NCBI GenBank assembly: GCA_026400535.1
Contig: JAPLOU010000047.1
Location: 1 to 64,000, forward strand
DNA length: 64,000 bases
Direction of reading: 5' to 3'
Origin: Hyphomicrobiales bacterium
GTDB lineage: Bacteria > Pseudomonadota > Alphaproteobacteria > Rhizobiales > Beijerinckiaceae
How positions within the stretch are numbered: the first letter of the stretch is position 1; each line of letters starts with the position of its first letter. Both the position numbers and the translations under genes were made by a program. Shown piece by piece: positions 35,374 through 47,200 of the stretch. The notes under the pieces were generated by a model. That model saw nothing but the letters and a program-made list of their open reading frames with translations. It did no database searches and was not told the origin of the DNA.

Positions 35374-35631
35374 TCAATCCCATCTCTCGGTCAGGGGTCC
35401 GAACATGCGGGCCCTCATGCAGATGTCGAGGGTCTCCTGCGGCACGGGCCGGACACCGCCACCCATGGCGGCCGTGCAGCTGCTCCGCGCCTGCGTTTCG
35501 GTATAGGAATTGCCCACCGGCGCGAGCCCCGCATCAGGCCCATTGCCCGCCGTCTGGCACCCGCCAAGCGTCAGCGCGGCAAGACCTGCAAAAACGCCAC
35601 CCAGCAACAGTCGCACCGGCATCTCCCACAT
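35374..35631 (-). CDS. Small lipoprotein, unknown function
   Basis: An 85-residue protein with a signal peptide and lipobox (RLLLGGVFAGLAALTLGGCQ; Cys at ~22), so probably a lipoprotein. The mature part (TETQARSSCTAAMGGGV, ETLDICMRARMFGPLTERWD) has two cysteines that could pair. The M-x-x-M start gives two options, 35631 or 35622. It lies between two decayed elements, and I see no named family. The 240 bases upstream hold no other gene. Confidence 0.65.
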   Translation of the reverse strand: MWEMPVRLLLGGVFAGLAALTLGGCQTAGNGPDAGLAPVGNSYTETQARSSCTAAMGGGVRPVPQETLDICMRARMFGPLTERWD

Positions 35632-35874
35632 CAAAGGTTCCAAGGTTCTCACGCGAAGGCGCGCGTGAAAGTCCTCGTGTGGACTTGTCTGAACGCGTTG
35701 CCAACGCGTCCTGTTCCACGAATGCGTGTTGCCGCCTTCCCGAGCCATCATCGGCGGGCCAACCATGACAGTTGGGAGTGAACCTGCCGGACAGGCGACG
35801 CACTCAGCGGGTGAACTGTTACAAGCTATAGCACGGCAACGTCTTGGCATACTGCCTTGCCTTGACCCAGTTAC

Positions 35875-35903
35875 CCTCAACCTGAGCCTGTCAAAGGATG
35901 AGG
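35875..35903. repeat. Dispersed palindromic repeat, copy 4
   Basis: The sequence from CCTCAACCTGAG to AAAGGATGAGG forms a near-palindrome and is close to the copy at 27463-27489 (shared core CCTGAGCCTGTC.AAGGA). Confidence 0.7.
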
Positions 35904-35929
35904 GGAGCGACTGTCTTGTCAGTCAAGCG

Positions 35930-36536
35930 ATTTCCTTGCCAATGCCCGGCACGGAGGCGAGCGGATCCTTCTTCTCGCATCAGACAGGAGAGCCGCGCAC
36001 CGCGTCGTCGATGTCGCCGTCAATGACGGCCAACTCCTTCTCCACCGCCTTGACCAGCCGCTGGACAATCTTGGCGATGCGGGCGGGGGCTCGCATCTCA
36101 CGCTGGCGTTCGGCCCCGATCATGCGACGATCTGCCTCCGGCGGGCCACCAGGTCGGCCAGAAGCCGGGTCTCCTTGTCGCGCAACGGCCTGATCACGGG
36201 GGGGGCCGTTGCCTCGAGGAAGTGCGCGATGACGGCAGCATCAATCGGGTCGGTCTTGGTCCGCTTGCCGAGCGCGTTGGCAAAGGAACGCACCTGCGCC
36301 GGATTGAGCCCCACCACCGGCAGACCAGGGCCGGCAAGGCCCGCCGCCAACCACTCTGTCGCGCCGCCTATCGCCTCGACCGCAACGGCCTTAAGGTTAA
36401 GCCGGATCAACTGCCCGATCGGGCTGGCAATCCCGTCGCCATCCCGAGTGACCCAAAACACGCTCACGCCCGGACGCACGTGCACGTCCAGACGATCCTT
36501 GGACACATCGATGCCAACAACAACGGTGGCGTCCAT
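35930..36536 (-). mobile_element. IS110-family transposase remnant
   Basis: The N-terminal DEDD-type transposase domain reads from the ATG at 36536 (MDATVVVGIDVSKDRLDVHV; AVAVEAIGGATEWLAAGL; RTKTDPIDAAVIAHFLEA; LVARRRQIV). A frameshift at about 36120 moves the frame to MIGAERQREM and VKAVEKELAVIDGDIDDAVR. An in-frame TGA then stands where IS110 relatives have Trp (SPV-stop-CEKKDP), followed by LASVPGIGKEIA and loss of homology near 35935. So about 200 of the usual ~320-340 residues remain, with at least two disabling lesions. The C-terminal serine-containing transposase_20 domain is missing. Bases 36537-36816 upstream, probably the old element's leader, show no gene. Confidence 0.85.
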
Positions 36537-36816
36537 CTCATCCCATCCTTGCGCAAGCGGGATCCGCTTCGAGCGGCCCATGCGACTGTTCGGGGTCGAT
36601 GGACTGGCGGGCGAACACCCTTGCTCCACTGCGGCTTTGTGTCCCTCGAGGGTCTCGGTCTTCCGCCTGCCACCGCAACCATGAGTGTATCGGATGCGAG
36701 GGGATTGAAGTTGCAAGCAAAGTGGTCTTCCATGAAGTGTCGCGTCATCATGCGACGATCGACGCCTCGACATACGCCAGACGGCTGGCAGCCTGCCGAG
36801 CAGGCAAGCCATCTGT

Positions 36817-39615
<2,799 letters not shown>

Positions 39616-39718
39616 GAGGTAGATATGGGCCAAGTCTGGGGCAGATGCGAGGGGGTCCTTGTGCTGCCATCGGCAGGACCGCTATGCAGGCGCGAACATC
39701 TCGTCGAATGGCAAACCC

Positions 39719-41008
39719 ATGTCCTCAACGCGTCCCCATTCCGTCAGGCTTGAGCCGGTCCGCGCGCCCTTGCGCGGGAGGCTGACCTTGCCGGGCTCGA
39801 AGTCGATCACCAACCGCGCCCTGCTGCTGGCGGCGCTGGCGAAGGGGACCAGCCGACTGACCGGCGCACTCAAGAGTGACGATACGGCCCGCATGGCGGA
39901 GGCGCTGGTGGCCATGGGCGTCGGCATCGCCGAGCCGGACGCCACCAGCTTCGTCGTCACGGCGAGCGGCAGGCTTGCGGCGCCCGCCGCGCCGCTGTTC
40001 CTGGGCAATGCCGGCACGGCGACGCGCTTCCTGACTGCCGCCGCGGCGCTGGTCGACGGCCCGGTGGTGGTCGATGGCGACGCCAACATGCGCAAGCGCC
40101 CGATCCGGCCGCTTGTGACGGCGCTGGCCAGACTTGGCGTCATAGCCGAAGCCGCAACCGGTTGTCCGCCTGTGACCGTGCACGGCACCGGCCAGATCAG
40201 CGGCAGCCGCGTGACCATCGATGCCGGGCTGTCGAGCCAGTATGTTTCGGCGCTGCTGATGCTGGCAGCGTGCGGCGCCGGCGACATTGAGGTGGCACTG
40301 ACGGGGGACCATATCGGCGCGCGCGGCTATGTCGATCTGACGGTGGCCGCGATGGAGACCTTTGGCGCACATGTCGTCCAGCCGTCGCCAGGGCTGTGGC
40401 GTGTAGGTGCAACCGGCTACCGGGCCCATGACATGGCGATCGAGCCCGATGCCTCGGCCGCCACCTATCTGTGGGCGGCTGAGCGGATCACCGGCGGTGC
40501 GATCGACCTCGGCACACCTGCCGGGGCCTTCACCCAGCCGGACGCGAAGGCTCATGCCATGATCAGCGCCTGGCCGCAGATGCCCGACACCATCGAGGGC
40601 TCGCAGATGCAGGATGCGATCCCGACGCTGGCCGTCATCGCCGCATTCAACCAAACGCCCGTGCGCTTCACCGGCATCGCAAACCTGCGCGTCAAGGAAT
40701 GCGACCGCATTAGCGCCCTGTCGCAGGGATTGAACCGGATCAAGCCCGGCCTCGCGGTCGAAGATGGCGACAATCTGGTGATCCGGCCGGGTCACGGCAT
40801 GATCGGGCAAACCTGCCCTGCCGAGATCGATACCCGTGACGACCACCGCATCGCCATGAGCTTCGCGCTTGCCGGACTGCTGGTTGGCGGCATCGACATT
40901 CTCGACCCCGCCTGCGTCGCCAAGACCTATCCGGGATACTGGGACGATCTGGCAACACTCGGCGTCGGGATGCGCTTCAGACAGACCGCAACCCTGTCAC
41001 AGACATGA
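39719..41008 (+). CDS. aroA: 3-phosphoshikimate 1-carboxyvinyltransferase (EPSP synthase)
   Basis: A 429-residue EPSP synthase joining shikimate-3-phosphate and PEP in aromatic amino-acid synthesis. Motifs: LPGSKSITNRALLLAALAKG, GNAGTATRFLTAAAAL, MRKRPIRPLVTALARLGV, DDHRIAMSFAL and VKECDRISALSQGL. The LPGSKSxTNRALLLAALA form differs from the LPGDKSISHRA form usual for the main alphaproteobacterial enzyme, so this may be the only copy of a different lineage or a second paralog. The frame is open to 39659, but MSSTRPHSV at 39719 is the natural start. The TPR gene starts on its stop codon. Confidence 0.94.
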   Translation: MSSTRPHSVRLEPVRAPLRGRLTLPGSKSITNRALLLAALAKGTSRLTGALKSDDTARMAEALVAMGVGIAEPDATSFVVTASGRLAAPAAPLFLGNAGTATRFLTAAAALVDGPVVVDGDANMRKRPIRPLVTALARLGVIAEAATGCPPVTVHGTGQISGSRVTIDAGLSSQYVSALLMLAACGAGDIEVALTGDHIGARGYVDLTVAAMETFGAHVVQPSPGLWRVGATGYRAHDMAIEPDASAATYLWAAERITGGAIDLGTPAGAFTQPDAKAHAMISAWPQMPDTIEGSQMQDAIPTLAVIAAFNQTPVRFTGIANLRVKECDRISALSQGLNRIKPGLAVEDGDNLVIRPGHGMIGQTCPAEIDTRDDHRIAMSFALAGLLVGGIDILDPACVAKTYPGYWDDLATLGVGMRFRQTATLSQT

Positions 41009-41490
41009 CACCAGCGCGCGCCATCATGCCATCCATGACAGCTCCCTTGGCGTCCGTTGTCCGTGCCCTTCTGGTCAGCGCGCTGCTGGCCGGCAGCGCA
41101 CTCGCGGCCGGGCCCGAGACGTCGACGCTCGATCAGGACCCCGACTATCGCGATGGTGTTGCGGCCATCAATGCCAAGGATTACGAGAAGGCCCTGTTCA
41201 TCTTCCATCGGCTCCAGCCGGAGCGGGCCGCAGCCCCCGAAGTGGCCAACTGGCTCGGCTTCGCCTACCGTAAGCTCAAGCGCTATCCGGAGTCTAAGCG
41301 CTGGTATGACCAGTCGCTGATGCTCGACCCGAATTATCTGCCGGCGCTGGAATATCAGGGCGAATGGTTCATCGAGACCGGCGACATGGTCTCAGCCAAG
41401 ACAAACCTCGCAAAGCTCGAACGGCTTTGCGGCAAGTGCCACGAGTGGCAGGACCTCCACGAGAGCATCCGCAAGGCCGAAGGCAAGTAA
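41005..41490 (+). CDS. Exported TPR-repeat protein
   Basis: A protein of up to 161 residues. The signal peptide (VVRALLVSALLAGSALAAGP) places it in the periplasm. Two to three tetratricopeptide repeats follow (DYRDGVAAINAKDYEKALFI; EVANWLGFAYRKLKRYPESK; LPALEYQGEWFIETGDMVSA), then a CGKCHEWQDL motif. The C-x-x-C with a following His resembles a heme or metal site, but CxxCH with no other support is weak evidence. ATG at 41005 overlaps the aroA stop (ATGA); 41026 or 41035 are alternatives. A protein-binding role is inferred. Confidence 0.78.
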   Translation: MTPARAIMPSMTAPLASVVRALLVSALLAGSALAAGPETSTLDQDPDYRDGVAAINAKDYEKALFIFHRLQPERAAAPEVANWLGFAYRKLKRYPESKRWYDQSLMLDPNYLPALEYQGEWFIETGDMVSAKTNLAKLERLCGKCHEWQDLHESIRKAEGK

Positions 41491-41497
41491 GCCCGCC

Positions 41498-41773
41498 TCA
41501 GGCCTCTGGAACGCTCTCAGTCGGAAGCGTCGACTCTATCCGGGCCACTTCCTGCAACGTGTCGATGCGCGGCGCGCCACCAATCACGGCAACGGCGAAG
41601 ATCACCGCACCGAGCCCGAGCCGCGCCAGCATCATGGCGTAGCGCTGGGCATGATCAAGGGACTTGAAACGCTCCCATTCGGAGCGGTCATCGAACGGCT
41701 CGCCGCCAAGTGTGGCGGCAACGCGAAACTCTGTACGTTCGTCAGTCATCTCGGCCACCCCATCTGACATCAT
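41498..41773 (-). CDS. Small membrane-anchored protein, unknown function
   Basis: An 83- to 91-residue protein: a polar N-terminal part (TDERTEFRVAATLGGEPFDD, SEWERFKSLDHAQRYAMML) and one C-terminal helix (GLGAVIFAVAVIGG). Starts at 41773, 41770 or 41749 are all possible; the last has a purine-rich stretch upstream. No family recognised. It is convergent with the TPR gene. Confidence 0.6.
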   Translation of the reverse strand: MMSDGVAEMTDERTEFRVAATLGGEPFDDRSEWERFKSLDHAQRYAMMLARLGLGAVIFAVAVIGGAPRIDTLQEVARIESTLPTESVPEA

Positions 41774-41833
41774 TGGTAGATCTACGAAGGCGATCTGGTG
41801 ATGGATCACTCCGCTGGGACGTGGCGTCGCGCC

Positions 41834-42940
41834 TCAACTCCTGGCATCGAGCGCCTTGAGGATAGCATCGCCCATGCCCGCCGTGCCGACCGTATTGACG
41901 CCAGGCCCGGCGATGTCGCGGGTCCGGACGCCGCTGGCGAGAACATCTGCAATCGCGCCATCCAGCAGGTCGGCGGCCTCCGCAAGGCCGAACGAATAGC
42001 GCAAGGCCATCCCGAAGGAGCCGATCATCGCGATCGGGTTGGCGAGGCCCTTGCCGGCAATATCGGGGGCCGAGCCATGGACCGGCTCATAAAGCGACTT
42101 GCGCGCGCCGCTCTTCGCATCCGGCGCGCCCAGCGAGGCGGACGGCAGCATGCCGAGCGAGCCGGTCAGCATCGCAGCCACGTCGGAGAGGATGTCACCG
42201 AACAGGTTGTCGCAGACGATGACGTCGTACTGCTTCGGCCAGCGGACAAGCTGCATGGCGCAGTTGTCGGCGAGGACATGCTCGAGCTCGACATCGGGGT
42301 ATTCCTTGCCGATCTCGGTGACGACCTGCTTCCACAGCACGCCCGAACGCATGACATTGTGCTTCTCGGCGGATGCAACCCTGTTGCGGCGGGTGCGGGC
42401 CAGATCAAAAGCCACGCGCGTGATGCGGTCGATCTCGCCGGTGGTATAGACCTGCGTGTCGACGGCGCGCTTCTGGCCGTTTTCAAGTGTGACGATTTCC
42501 TTCGGCTCGCCGAAATAGACGCCGCCGGTGAGCTCGCGGACGATCAGGATGTCGAGGCCTTCGATGTTCTCGCGCTTGAGCGACGAGGCGTCCGCGAGGG
42601 CCGGATAACAGATGGCAGGACGCAGGTTTGCGAAGAGCTTGAGGTCCTTGCGCAGGCGCAGCAGGCCAGCTTCTGGCCGGTGCTCGTAAGGAACGCCGGC
42701 CCAGTTCGGTCCGCCGACCGCACCAAACAGAACGGCATCGGCGGCATGGGCACGCTTCATGGCGTCTTCGGAAATCGCAACCCCATGGGCGTCATAGGCG
42801 GAGCCACCAACCAGATCGCGCTCGGTCTCGAAGCGCGCGATGCCGCGCTTGCCGAACCAGCCGACCACACGTTCGACCTGGGTGGCCACTTCGGGGCCGA
42901 TGCCGTCGCCGGGCAGGATGAGCAGATTGTGCGAGGCCAT
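41834..42940 (-). CDS. leuB: 3-isopropylmalate dehydrogenase
   Basis: A 368-residue NAD-dependent oxidative decarboxylase, third step of leucine synthesis. Motifs: [70 protein letters not shown] (metal site DxxxD) and [19 protein letters not shown]. Length is typical. It is a single gene, divergent from the thiamine transport operon. Confidence 0.96.
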   Translation of the reverse strand: MASHNLLILPGDGIGPEVATQVERVVGWFGKRGIARFETERDLVGGSAYDAHGVAISEDAMKRAHAADAVLFGAVGGPNWAGVPYEHRPEAGLLRLRKDLKLFANLRPAICYPALADASSLKRENIEGLDILIVRELTGGVYFGEPKEIVTLENGQKRAVDTQVYTTGEIDRITRVAFDLARTRRNRVASAEKHNVMRSGVLWKQVVTEIGKEYPDVELEHVLADNCAMQLVRWPKQYDVIVCDNLFGDILSDVAAMLTGSLGMLPSASLGAPDAKSGARKSLYEPVHGSAPDIAGKGLANPIAMIGSFGMALRYSFGLAEAADLLDGAIADVLASGVRTRDIAGPGVNTVGTAGMGDAILKALDARS

Positions 42941-43055
42941 GCTGGGCTCCTTCGGATCGGCATTGTGAGCGATATGCGTCCGTGCGTCTTAACCGCAAAT
43001 CCGGAGCGCGCAAGCGGCCCTTGCACGCATGCGTGCCATGGCCTATGGTCCAGGT

Positions 43056-43147
43056 TGTCTCTCGGGGTGCTCGCAAACGAGCTGAGAGGCGGCTGCGACC
43101 GTCGCCAACCCGTCGAACCTGATCCGGGTCATGCCGGCGGAGGGATT
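43056..43147 (+). promoter_or_regulatory. TPP riboswitch (THI element)
   Basis: The conserved THI-box blocks appear in order: TCGGGGTGC, GCTGAGAGGCGG, AACCC, GAACCTGATCCGGGTCATGC and CGGCGGAGGGA. These form the P2/P3 pyrimidine-sensor and P4/P5 pyrophosphate-sensor arms, closed by CTC...GAG pairing of P1. It lies about 80 bases before thiB. By known mechanism, bound thiamine pyrophosphate lowers expression of the downstream transporter. No T-run terminator is visible after it, so control of ribosome access (GGAG at ~43217) is more likely. Confidence 0.93.
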
Positions 43148-43226
43148 GAGCGTGCAACGGATCTTCACAAATCCTGCATCTGTCTTTCGCCGCATGGGCC
43201 AGGTCTCAACCTTTCCGGAGTCCCCC

Positions 43227-44228
43227 ATGATGATCCTGCGTTGGATAATCGCAGCCTTCGCGCTGATTGTGTTCTCGCTGCCGAGCCTCGCCCAGACGAA
43301 GCCCGTCCTCACGGTGTACAGCTATTCCGGCTTCACCGGGAAATACGGGCCCGGGCCGAAGATCAAGGAACGCTTCGAGGCTGTCTGCAGCTGCACGCTG
43401 GAGTGGGTCGCGACGGAGAATTCCGGCGCGCTGCTTGGCCGGCTGCGCCTTGAAGGAGAAAACACCAGGGCTGACATCGCGCTTGGCCTCGACATCAACA
43501 TCCTCGCCGAAGCGCGCGCCACCGGGCTGTTCATCCCTCATGGGCAGCCACTCGACGGGCTGGCCCTGGCCTGGAACGATGCCACCTTCCTGCCGTTCGA
43601 CCATGGCCACATGGCCTTCATCTACAACGCCGACAAGCTGGCGCAGCCACCGAAATCGCTGAGGGAGCTTGTCGACAGCCCGAACGGTCCGCGCATCGTG
43701 CTGCAGGATCCGCGCACCTCCCAGCCCGGGCTGAGCTTCCTGCTCTGGATGCGCAAGGTCTACGGTGACAAGGCCGACGACGCCTGGGTCAGGCTCAAGC
43801 CGCGCATCGTCACGTTCACCAAGGGCTGGTCGGAGGCCTATGGCATGTTCCTCAAGGGCGAGGCCGACATGGTGCTGAGCTACACGACTTCGCCAGCCTA
43901 TCACATCAGTGCCGAGAAGAAGACCAACTTCAGGGCTGCCCCCTTCAACGAAGGCCACTATCTCTATGTTGAAACCGGCGCCCTGCTGCGGACAAGCAAG
44001 CAGCCGGAACTGGCGCGCCGGTTCATCGCCTTCATGCTGTCCGACGCCTTTCAGAGCGCGATCCCGGAAGGCAACTGGATGTATCCGGTGAAGACGCCCG
44101 CTGATGGCCTGCCGCCCTCCTTTGCTGACCTGATCAGGCCCACCGAGACCCTGGCCTTCACACCTGAGGAGGTCATGGCCAATCGCCGTGGCTTCATCGA
44201 AAGCTGGCAGAGCGCCATCAGCCGCTGA
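43227..44228 (+). CDS. thiB: Thiamine ABC transporter substrate-binding protein
   Basis: A 333-residue periplasmic binding protein. Signal peptide RWIIAAFALIVFSLPSLAQ at the N-terminus, then PVLTVYSYSGFTGKYGPGPK, typical of ThiB. Further family motifs: LGRLRLEGENTRADIALGLD, VLQDPRTSQPGLSFLLWM and GWSEAYGMFLKGEADMVLSY. It captures thiamine/TPP for ThiPQ. ATG 43227 has CCGGAG six bases upstream; the next ATG (43230) is adjacent. Its stop overlaps the thiP start, and the TPP riboswitch precedes it. Confidence 0.94.
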   Translation: MMILRWIIAAFALIVFSLPSLAQTKPVLTVYSYSGFTGKYGPGPKIKERFEAVCSCTLEWVATENSGALLGRLRLEGENTRADIALGLDINILAEARATGLFIPHGQPLDGLALAWNDATFLPFDHGHMAFIYNADKLAQPPKSLRELVDSPNGPRIVLQDPRTSQPGLSFLLWMRKVYGDKADDAWVRLKPRIVTFTKGWSEAYGMFLKGEADMVLSYTTSPAYHISAEKKTNFRAAPFNEGHYLYVETGALLRTSKQPELARRFIAFMLSDAFQSAIPEGNWMYPVKTPADGLPPSFADLIRPTETLAFTPEEVMANRRGFIESWQSAISR

Positions 44229-45787
44229 TGGCCGGCGCAGCAGCCCTGCCCCATCCAGGCCTGATCGCTGCCGGGCTTCTGGCCGCCCTGATCATGGCGG
44301 CACTGGCCGGTCTCGCCAGCGCCGGCGGCACGGCGACCTTGATGCCAGGCCCATACCTCTGGGGCGTGGTGCGCGGCGCCGCCTCGCAGGCGGCGCTGTC
44401 CACCGTGCTGTCCCTGCTGCTCGGAACGGCCCTGGCGCTGGCATTGACCCGCCGCAGCAGCTTTCCGGGCCGCCGGCTCCTGATGGCTGTCATGACTGCC
44501 GCGACCGTCGCGCCGACGATCGTGATCATCTTCGGGCTTGTCGCCATGTTTGGCCGCTCAGCGCCCCTGCCCGCGCTGGCCGCGTCCCTGGGCCTGACCT
44601 TGCCGGCCATCTACGGCCTGCACGGCATCGTCCTCGCCCATGTGGTGATGAACGCGCCGCTCGTCGCCCGCGTGCTCATGGCTGCTGTCGCTGCCACGCC
44701 CGCCGAACAGACGCGGCTGGGCCAGATGCTGCGCTTCAATCCACTCGACTGCCTGCGCCATCTGGATGGCCCCGTGATCCGGCGCGAATGGCCGGGCCTT
44801 GCCGCCTTCATCTTCCTGCTCTGCTTCACCAGCTTCGCCGTGGTGCTCTCCCTCGGCGGCGGCCCGGCCAATGCCACGCTCGAGGTGGCGATCTATCAGG
44901 CGCTGAAGCTCGACGTGGATTTCGCGCGCGCCGCCGGTATCGCGCTCCTGCAGATCATGCTGTCGCTGGCGTTCGTGCTCGCCTTCAGCGCCATCGGCGC
45001 CCGCCTGCCGGACGCTCCGGGACAGGCGCGCGGCCAGACGCGCCCCGATGCCGGATCACGGCTGTTGTTCTGGATCGACGGCGCGGTGATCGCATGCGCC
45101 ATGCTGCTGATCGCGCCGGTCGTGCTGAGCGTGCTGTCGGGGCTTGGCCAGCTCCCGTCGCTTGTCGGAGCGGACGTGGCCCGCGCCGCGCTGACCAGCG
45201 CCGTGCTTGCCGCGATCGCTGCGGCGCTCGCCGTCCTGCTGGCCCTGCTCCTGGCCAGCGCCGCCGAGGCCGCGCCGCTGGGGCGCGCCAGCCCCGGACG
45301 GGCACGTCTGGTCGAACTTGCGGTCCTCGCCCTTCTGGGCCTGCCGCCCTTTGCGCTGGTGACAGGCCTGTTCGTGCTGCTGCGCGGCACAGGCTCGGTG
45401 TCCGGTATCGGTCTGGTTCTGGTGCCACTGATCAACGCGCTGATGGCGCTGCCCTTTGTCTACAGGCTGCTCGCCCCGCCCTTGCGCCAGAGCGCCGAAC
45501 GGCATGGGCGGCTCAGCACCAGTCTCGGCCTGTCGGGCGTGGCCCATCTCAGGATCGTGGCCTGGCCTGCCCTGCGCCGCCCGCTGATGGCGGCGCTGGC
45601 CCTTGCGGCTGCACTCTCCATGGGCGATTTCGGCGTCATCGCCCTATTCGGCGGCGGCGATCTCGTCACCTTGCCCTATCTCATGGCCGAACGCATGGGC
45701 GCTTATCGCCTTGATGAGGCCGGCGCCATCGCGCTGGTGCTGGTGGCCTCCGCGACTGCCCTTACCTTTCTGGCGGACAGGGCCTGA
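44228..45787 (+). CDS. thiP: Thiamine ABC transporter permease
   Basis: A 519-residue inner-membrane permease made of two fused halves, each with about six helices and an EAA-type loop (residues ~150-170, beginning AAVAATPAEQTRLG, and again near 430, LSTSLGLSGVAHLRI). The start ATG shares a base with the thiB stop (TGATG). It forms the channel for thiamine with ThiQ as its ATPase. Length and double architecture match ThiP. Confidence 0.92.
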   Translation: MAGAAALPHPGLIAAGLLAALIMAALAGLASAGGTATLMPGPYLWGVVRGAASQAALSTVLSLLLGTALALALTRRSSFPGRRLLMAVMTAATVAPTIVIIFGLVAMFGRSAPLPALAASLGLTLPAIYGLHGIVLAHVVMNAPLVARVLMAAVAATPAEQTRLGQMLRFNPLDCLRHLDGPVIRREWPGLAAFIFLLCFTSFAVVLSLGGGPANATLEVAIYQALKLDVDFARAAGIALLQIMLSLAFVLAFSAIGARLPDAPGQARGQTRPDAGSRLLFWIDGAVIACAMLLIAPVVLSVLSGLGQLPSLVGADVARAALTSAVLAAIAAALAVLLALLLASAAEAAPLGRASPGRARLVELAVLALLGLPPFALVTGLFVLLRGTGSVSGIGLVLVPLINALMALPFVYRLLAPPLRQSAERHGRLSTSLGLSGVAHLRIVAWPALRRPLMAALALAAALSMGDFGVIALFGGGDLVTLPYLMAERMGAYRLDEAGAIALVLVASATALTFLADRA

Positions 45788-45789
45788 AC

Positions 45790-46488
45790 ATGCTCGAATT
45801 GAACGCGTTGACGGTACACTATCCGGACTTTACCGGCTGCTACTCGCTGACCGTGCCGAGGGGCGCGCTCTGCGCCGTGATAGGTCCGTCGGGCGGCGGC
45901 AAGACCACGATGCTGCACGCCATCGCCGGCTTCGAGCCTGTGTCTGGCGGAACGCTCAGCTTTGCTGGACGGAACCTGTTGCCCCTGCCGCCTGCCGGCC
46001 GTCCCTGCTCGCTGCTGTTTCAGGACAATAACCTGTTTCCGCATCTCACGGCCGAGCAGAATGTCGGGCTCGGCTTGAAGCCCGGCCTGTCCCTCAGCGC
46101 CTCCGAACGCACGGCTGTCGCGGAAGCCCTCGCCGCCGTCGAGCTGTCGGATGAAGCCGCGCGCCGGCCCGGCGAACTGTCCGGCGGTCAGCGGCAGCGC
46201 GTCGCGCTGGCCCGCGCGCTGGTGATGCGCCGCCCGTTGCTGCTGCTGGACGAACCTTTCGGCGCGCTCGACCCAGGACTGCGTAAGGCCATGATCAACC
46301 TGACCGACCGCCTGCGCCGCGAGCACGACCTGACCGTGATCATGACGATCCACACCCCCGCCGACATTGCCGGAGCGGCCGACCTCGTCGCCTTCGTCGC
46401 TGATGGCGAAGTCCAGCACATGGCACCGCCGGCGGCCCTGCTCCGCCCTGGCCATTCAAGCGCGCTCGACGCCTTCATGGGTGTCTAG
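45790..46488 (+). CDS. thiQ: Thiamine ABC transporter ATP-binding protein
   Basis: A 232-residue ABC ATPase. Walker A GPSGGGKTT (~residue 36), Q-loop SLLFQDNNLFPHLT, signature ELSGGQRQRVALARALV, Walker B LLLLDEPFGALDPG, and the switch histidine in TIHTPAD. It energises ThiP. It starts two bases after the thiP stop, completing a riboswitch-controlled thiBPQ operon. Confidence 0.94.
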   Translation: MLELNALTVHYPDFTGCYSLTVPRGALCAVIGPSGGGKTTMLHAIAGFEPVSGGTLSFAGRNLLPLPPAGRPCSLLFQDNNLFPHLTAEQNVGLGLKPGLSLSASERTAVAEALAAVELSDEAARRPGELSGGQRQRVALARALVMRRPLLLLDEPFGALDPGLRKAMINLTDRLRREHDLTVIMTIHTPADIAGAADLVAFVADGEVQHMAPPAALLRPGHSSALDAFMGV

Positions 46489-46590
46489 GCAGGCTGCGGC
46501 GCATGCGCACTGCGGCGGACCCGCCACAACGCGTGCAGTCGTGACCAAGGGGGATCTGCAGCGAGAAGCAGCAGGTCGCCAGTGTCCATC

Positions 46591-46637
46591 TTGTTCCAGT
46601 TTTGCGAGTTCGATCCCGATTGTGCCAGTTTTGGCTC
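46591..46637. repeat. Short direct repeat, possible mobile-element end
   Basis: TTGTTCCAGTTTTGCGAG (46591-46608) and TTGTGCCAGTTTTGGCTC (46620-46637) share a 14-base core with one mismatch. A weaker relative (TTTGCCAGTTGGCTGGC) lies at about 46999. Repeated end motifs of this kind are seen in insertion sequences, but no transposase fragment is found. The rest of 46489-46688 shows no gene. Confidence 0.4.
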
Positions 46638-46688
46638 GGACATGACCGTCCCCTGTCTGTGCAACCGAAACCACACCAAGGATAGGCC

Positions 46689-47200
46689 ATTGCCACATCC
46701 GACAGGACAAACCCTGCCCTTGCGGGTTTCAAGCCCGTCGACACCGCTGTCGTCCGCGTTGGCTTCGTGACGGGGTTCGACAACCTGACGACCGCAATTC
46801 TCGGCAAGCAATACCGGAACAACATCACCGCTCTTGCAAAGACCAGAACGCTTCTTGACCTGCCGACCGGCATGCTGGGCAAGGAAAATCCTGACTGCGG
46901 AATGACGACGGAACATGTCTGCCTGACATCAGCCGACTGAGCGACAGCGGCGCTCGGACGTTTCAGTCGCGCTCGTCGCCGGCCGGCTCCACTGGAGAAT
47001 TTGCCAGTTGGCTGGCAGCGCCAGAGCCGAAGAATGTCCTCATGGGGGCAGCACGATTGATAGCGACGCGCGTCACAGGTCGCTTGGCCTCCTGCGGAAC
47101 GGTTACCAGGTCTTCGTCGTCGTCGATGCGTCGAGCGACAGCAGCAAGATGGCGTCTGTTCAGCGGTCTGTTCCGCATGAGGGCGAGTGAGGCCGATGCA
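46689..47200 (+). pseudogene. Isochorismatase-family (YcaC-like) hydrolase, degenerate
   Basis: In one frame from 46689: ATSDRTNPALAGFKPVDTAV, VGFVTGFDNLTTAILGKQYR, NNITALAKTRTLLDLPT, then GKENPD joined directly to CGMTTEHVCLT and a stop at 46940. Intact relatives have a VDFQTGF-like motif whose catalytic Asp is Gly here, and about 50 residues between GKxNPD and the GMTTEVCLTFPAL block. A further piece, NGYQVFVVVDASS, is found in another frame at 47098-47136. The codon at the expected start is ATT (46689-46691). A start-codon change, active-site loss, a large deletion and frameshifts make it clearly dead. Confidence 0.75.

Noticed and set aside
41420-41480. CxxCH in the TPR protein as a cytochrome c heme site
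   Set aside because: A single CGKCH without distal ligand or cytochrome context is insufficient to call a cytochrome.
41798-43453. A long forward frame opposite leuB and running into thiB
   Set aside because: Antisense to leuB and crosses the riboswitch; no domain recognised.
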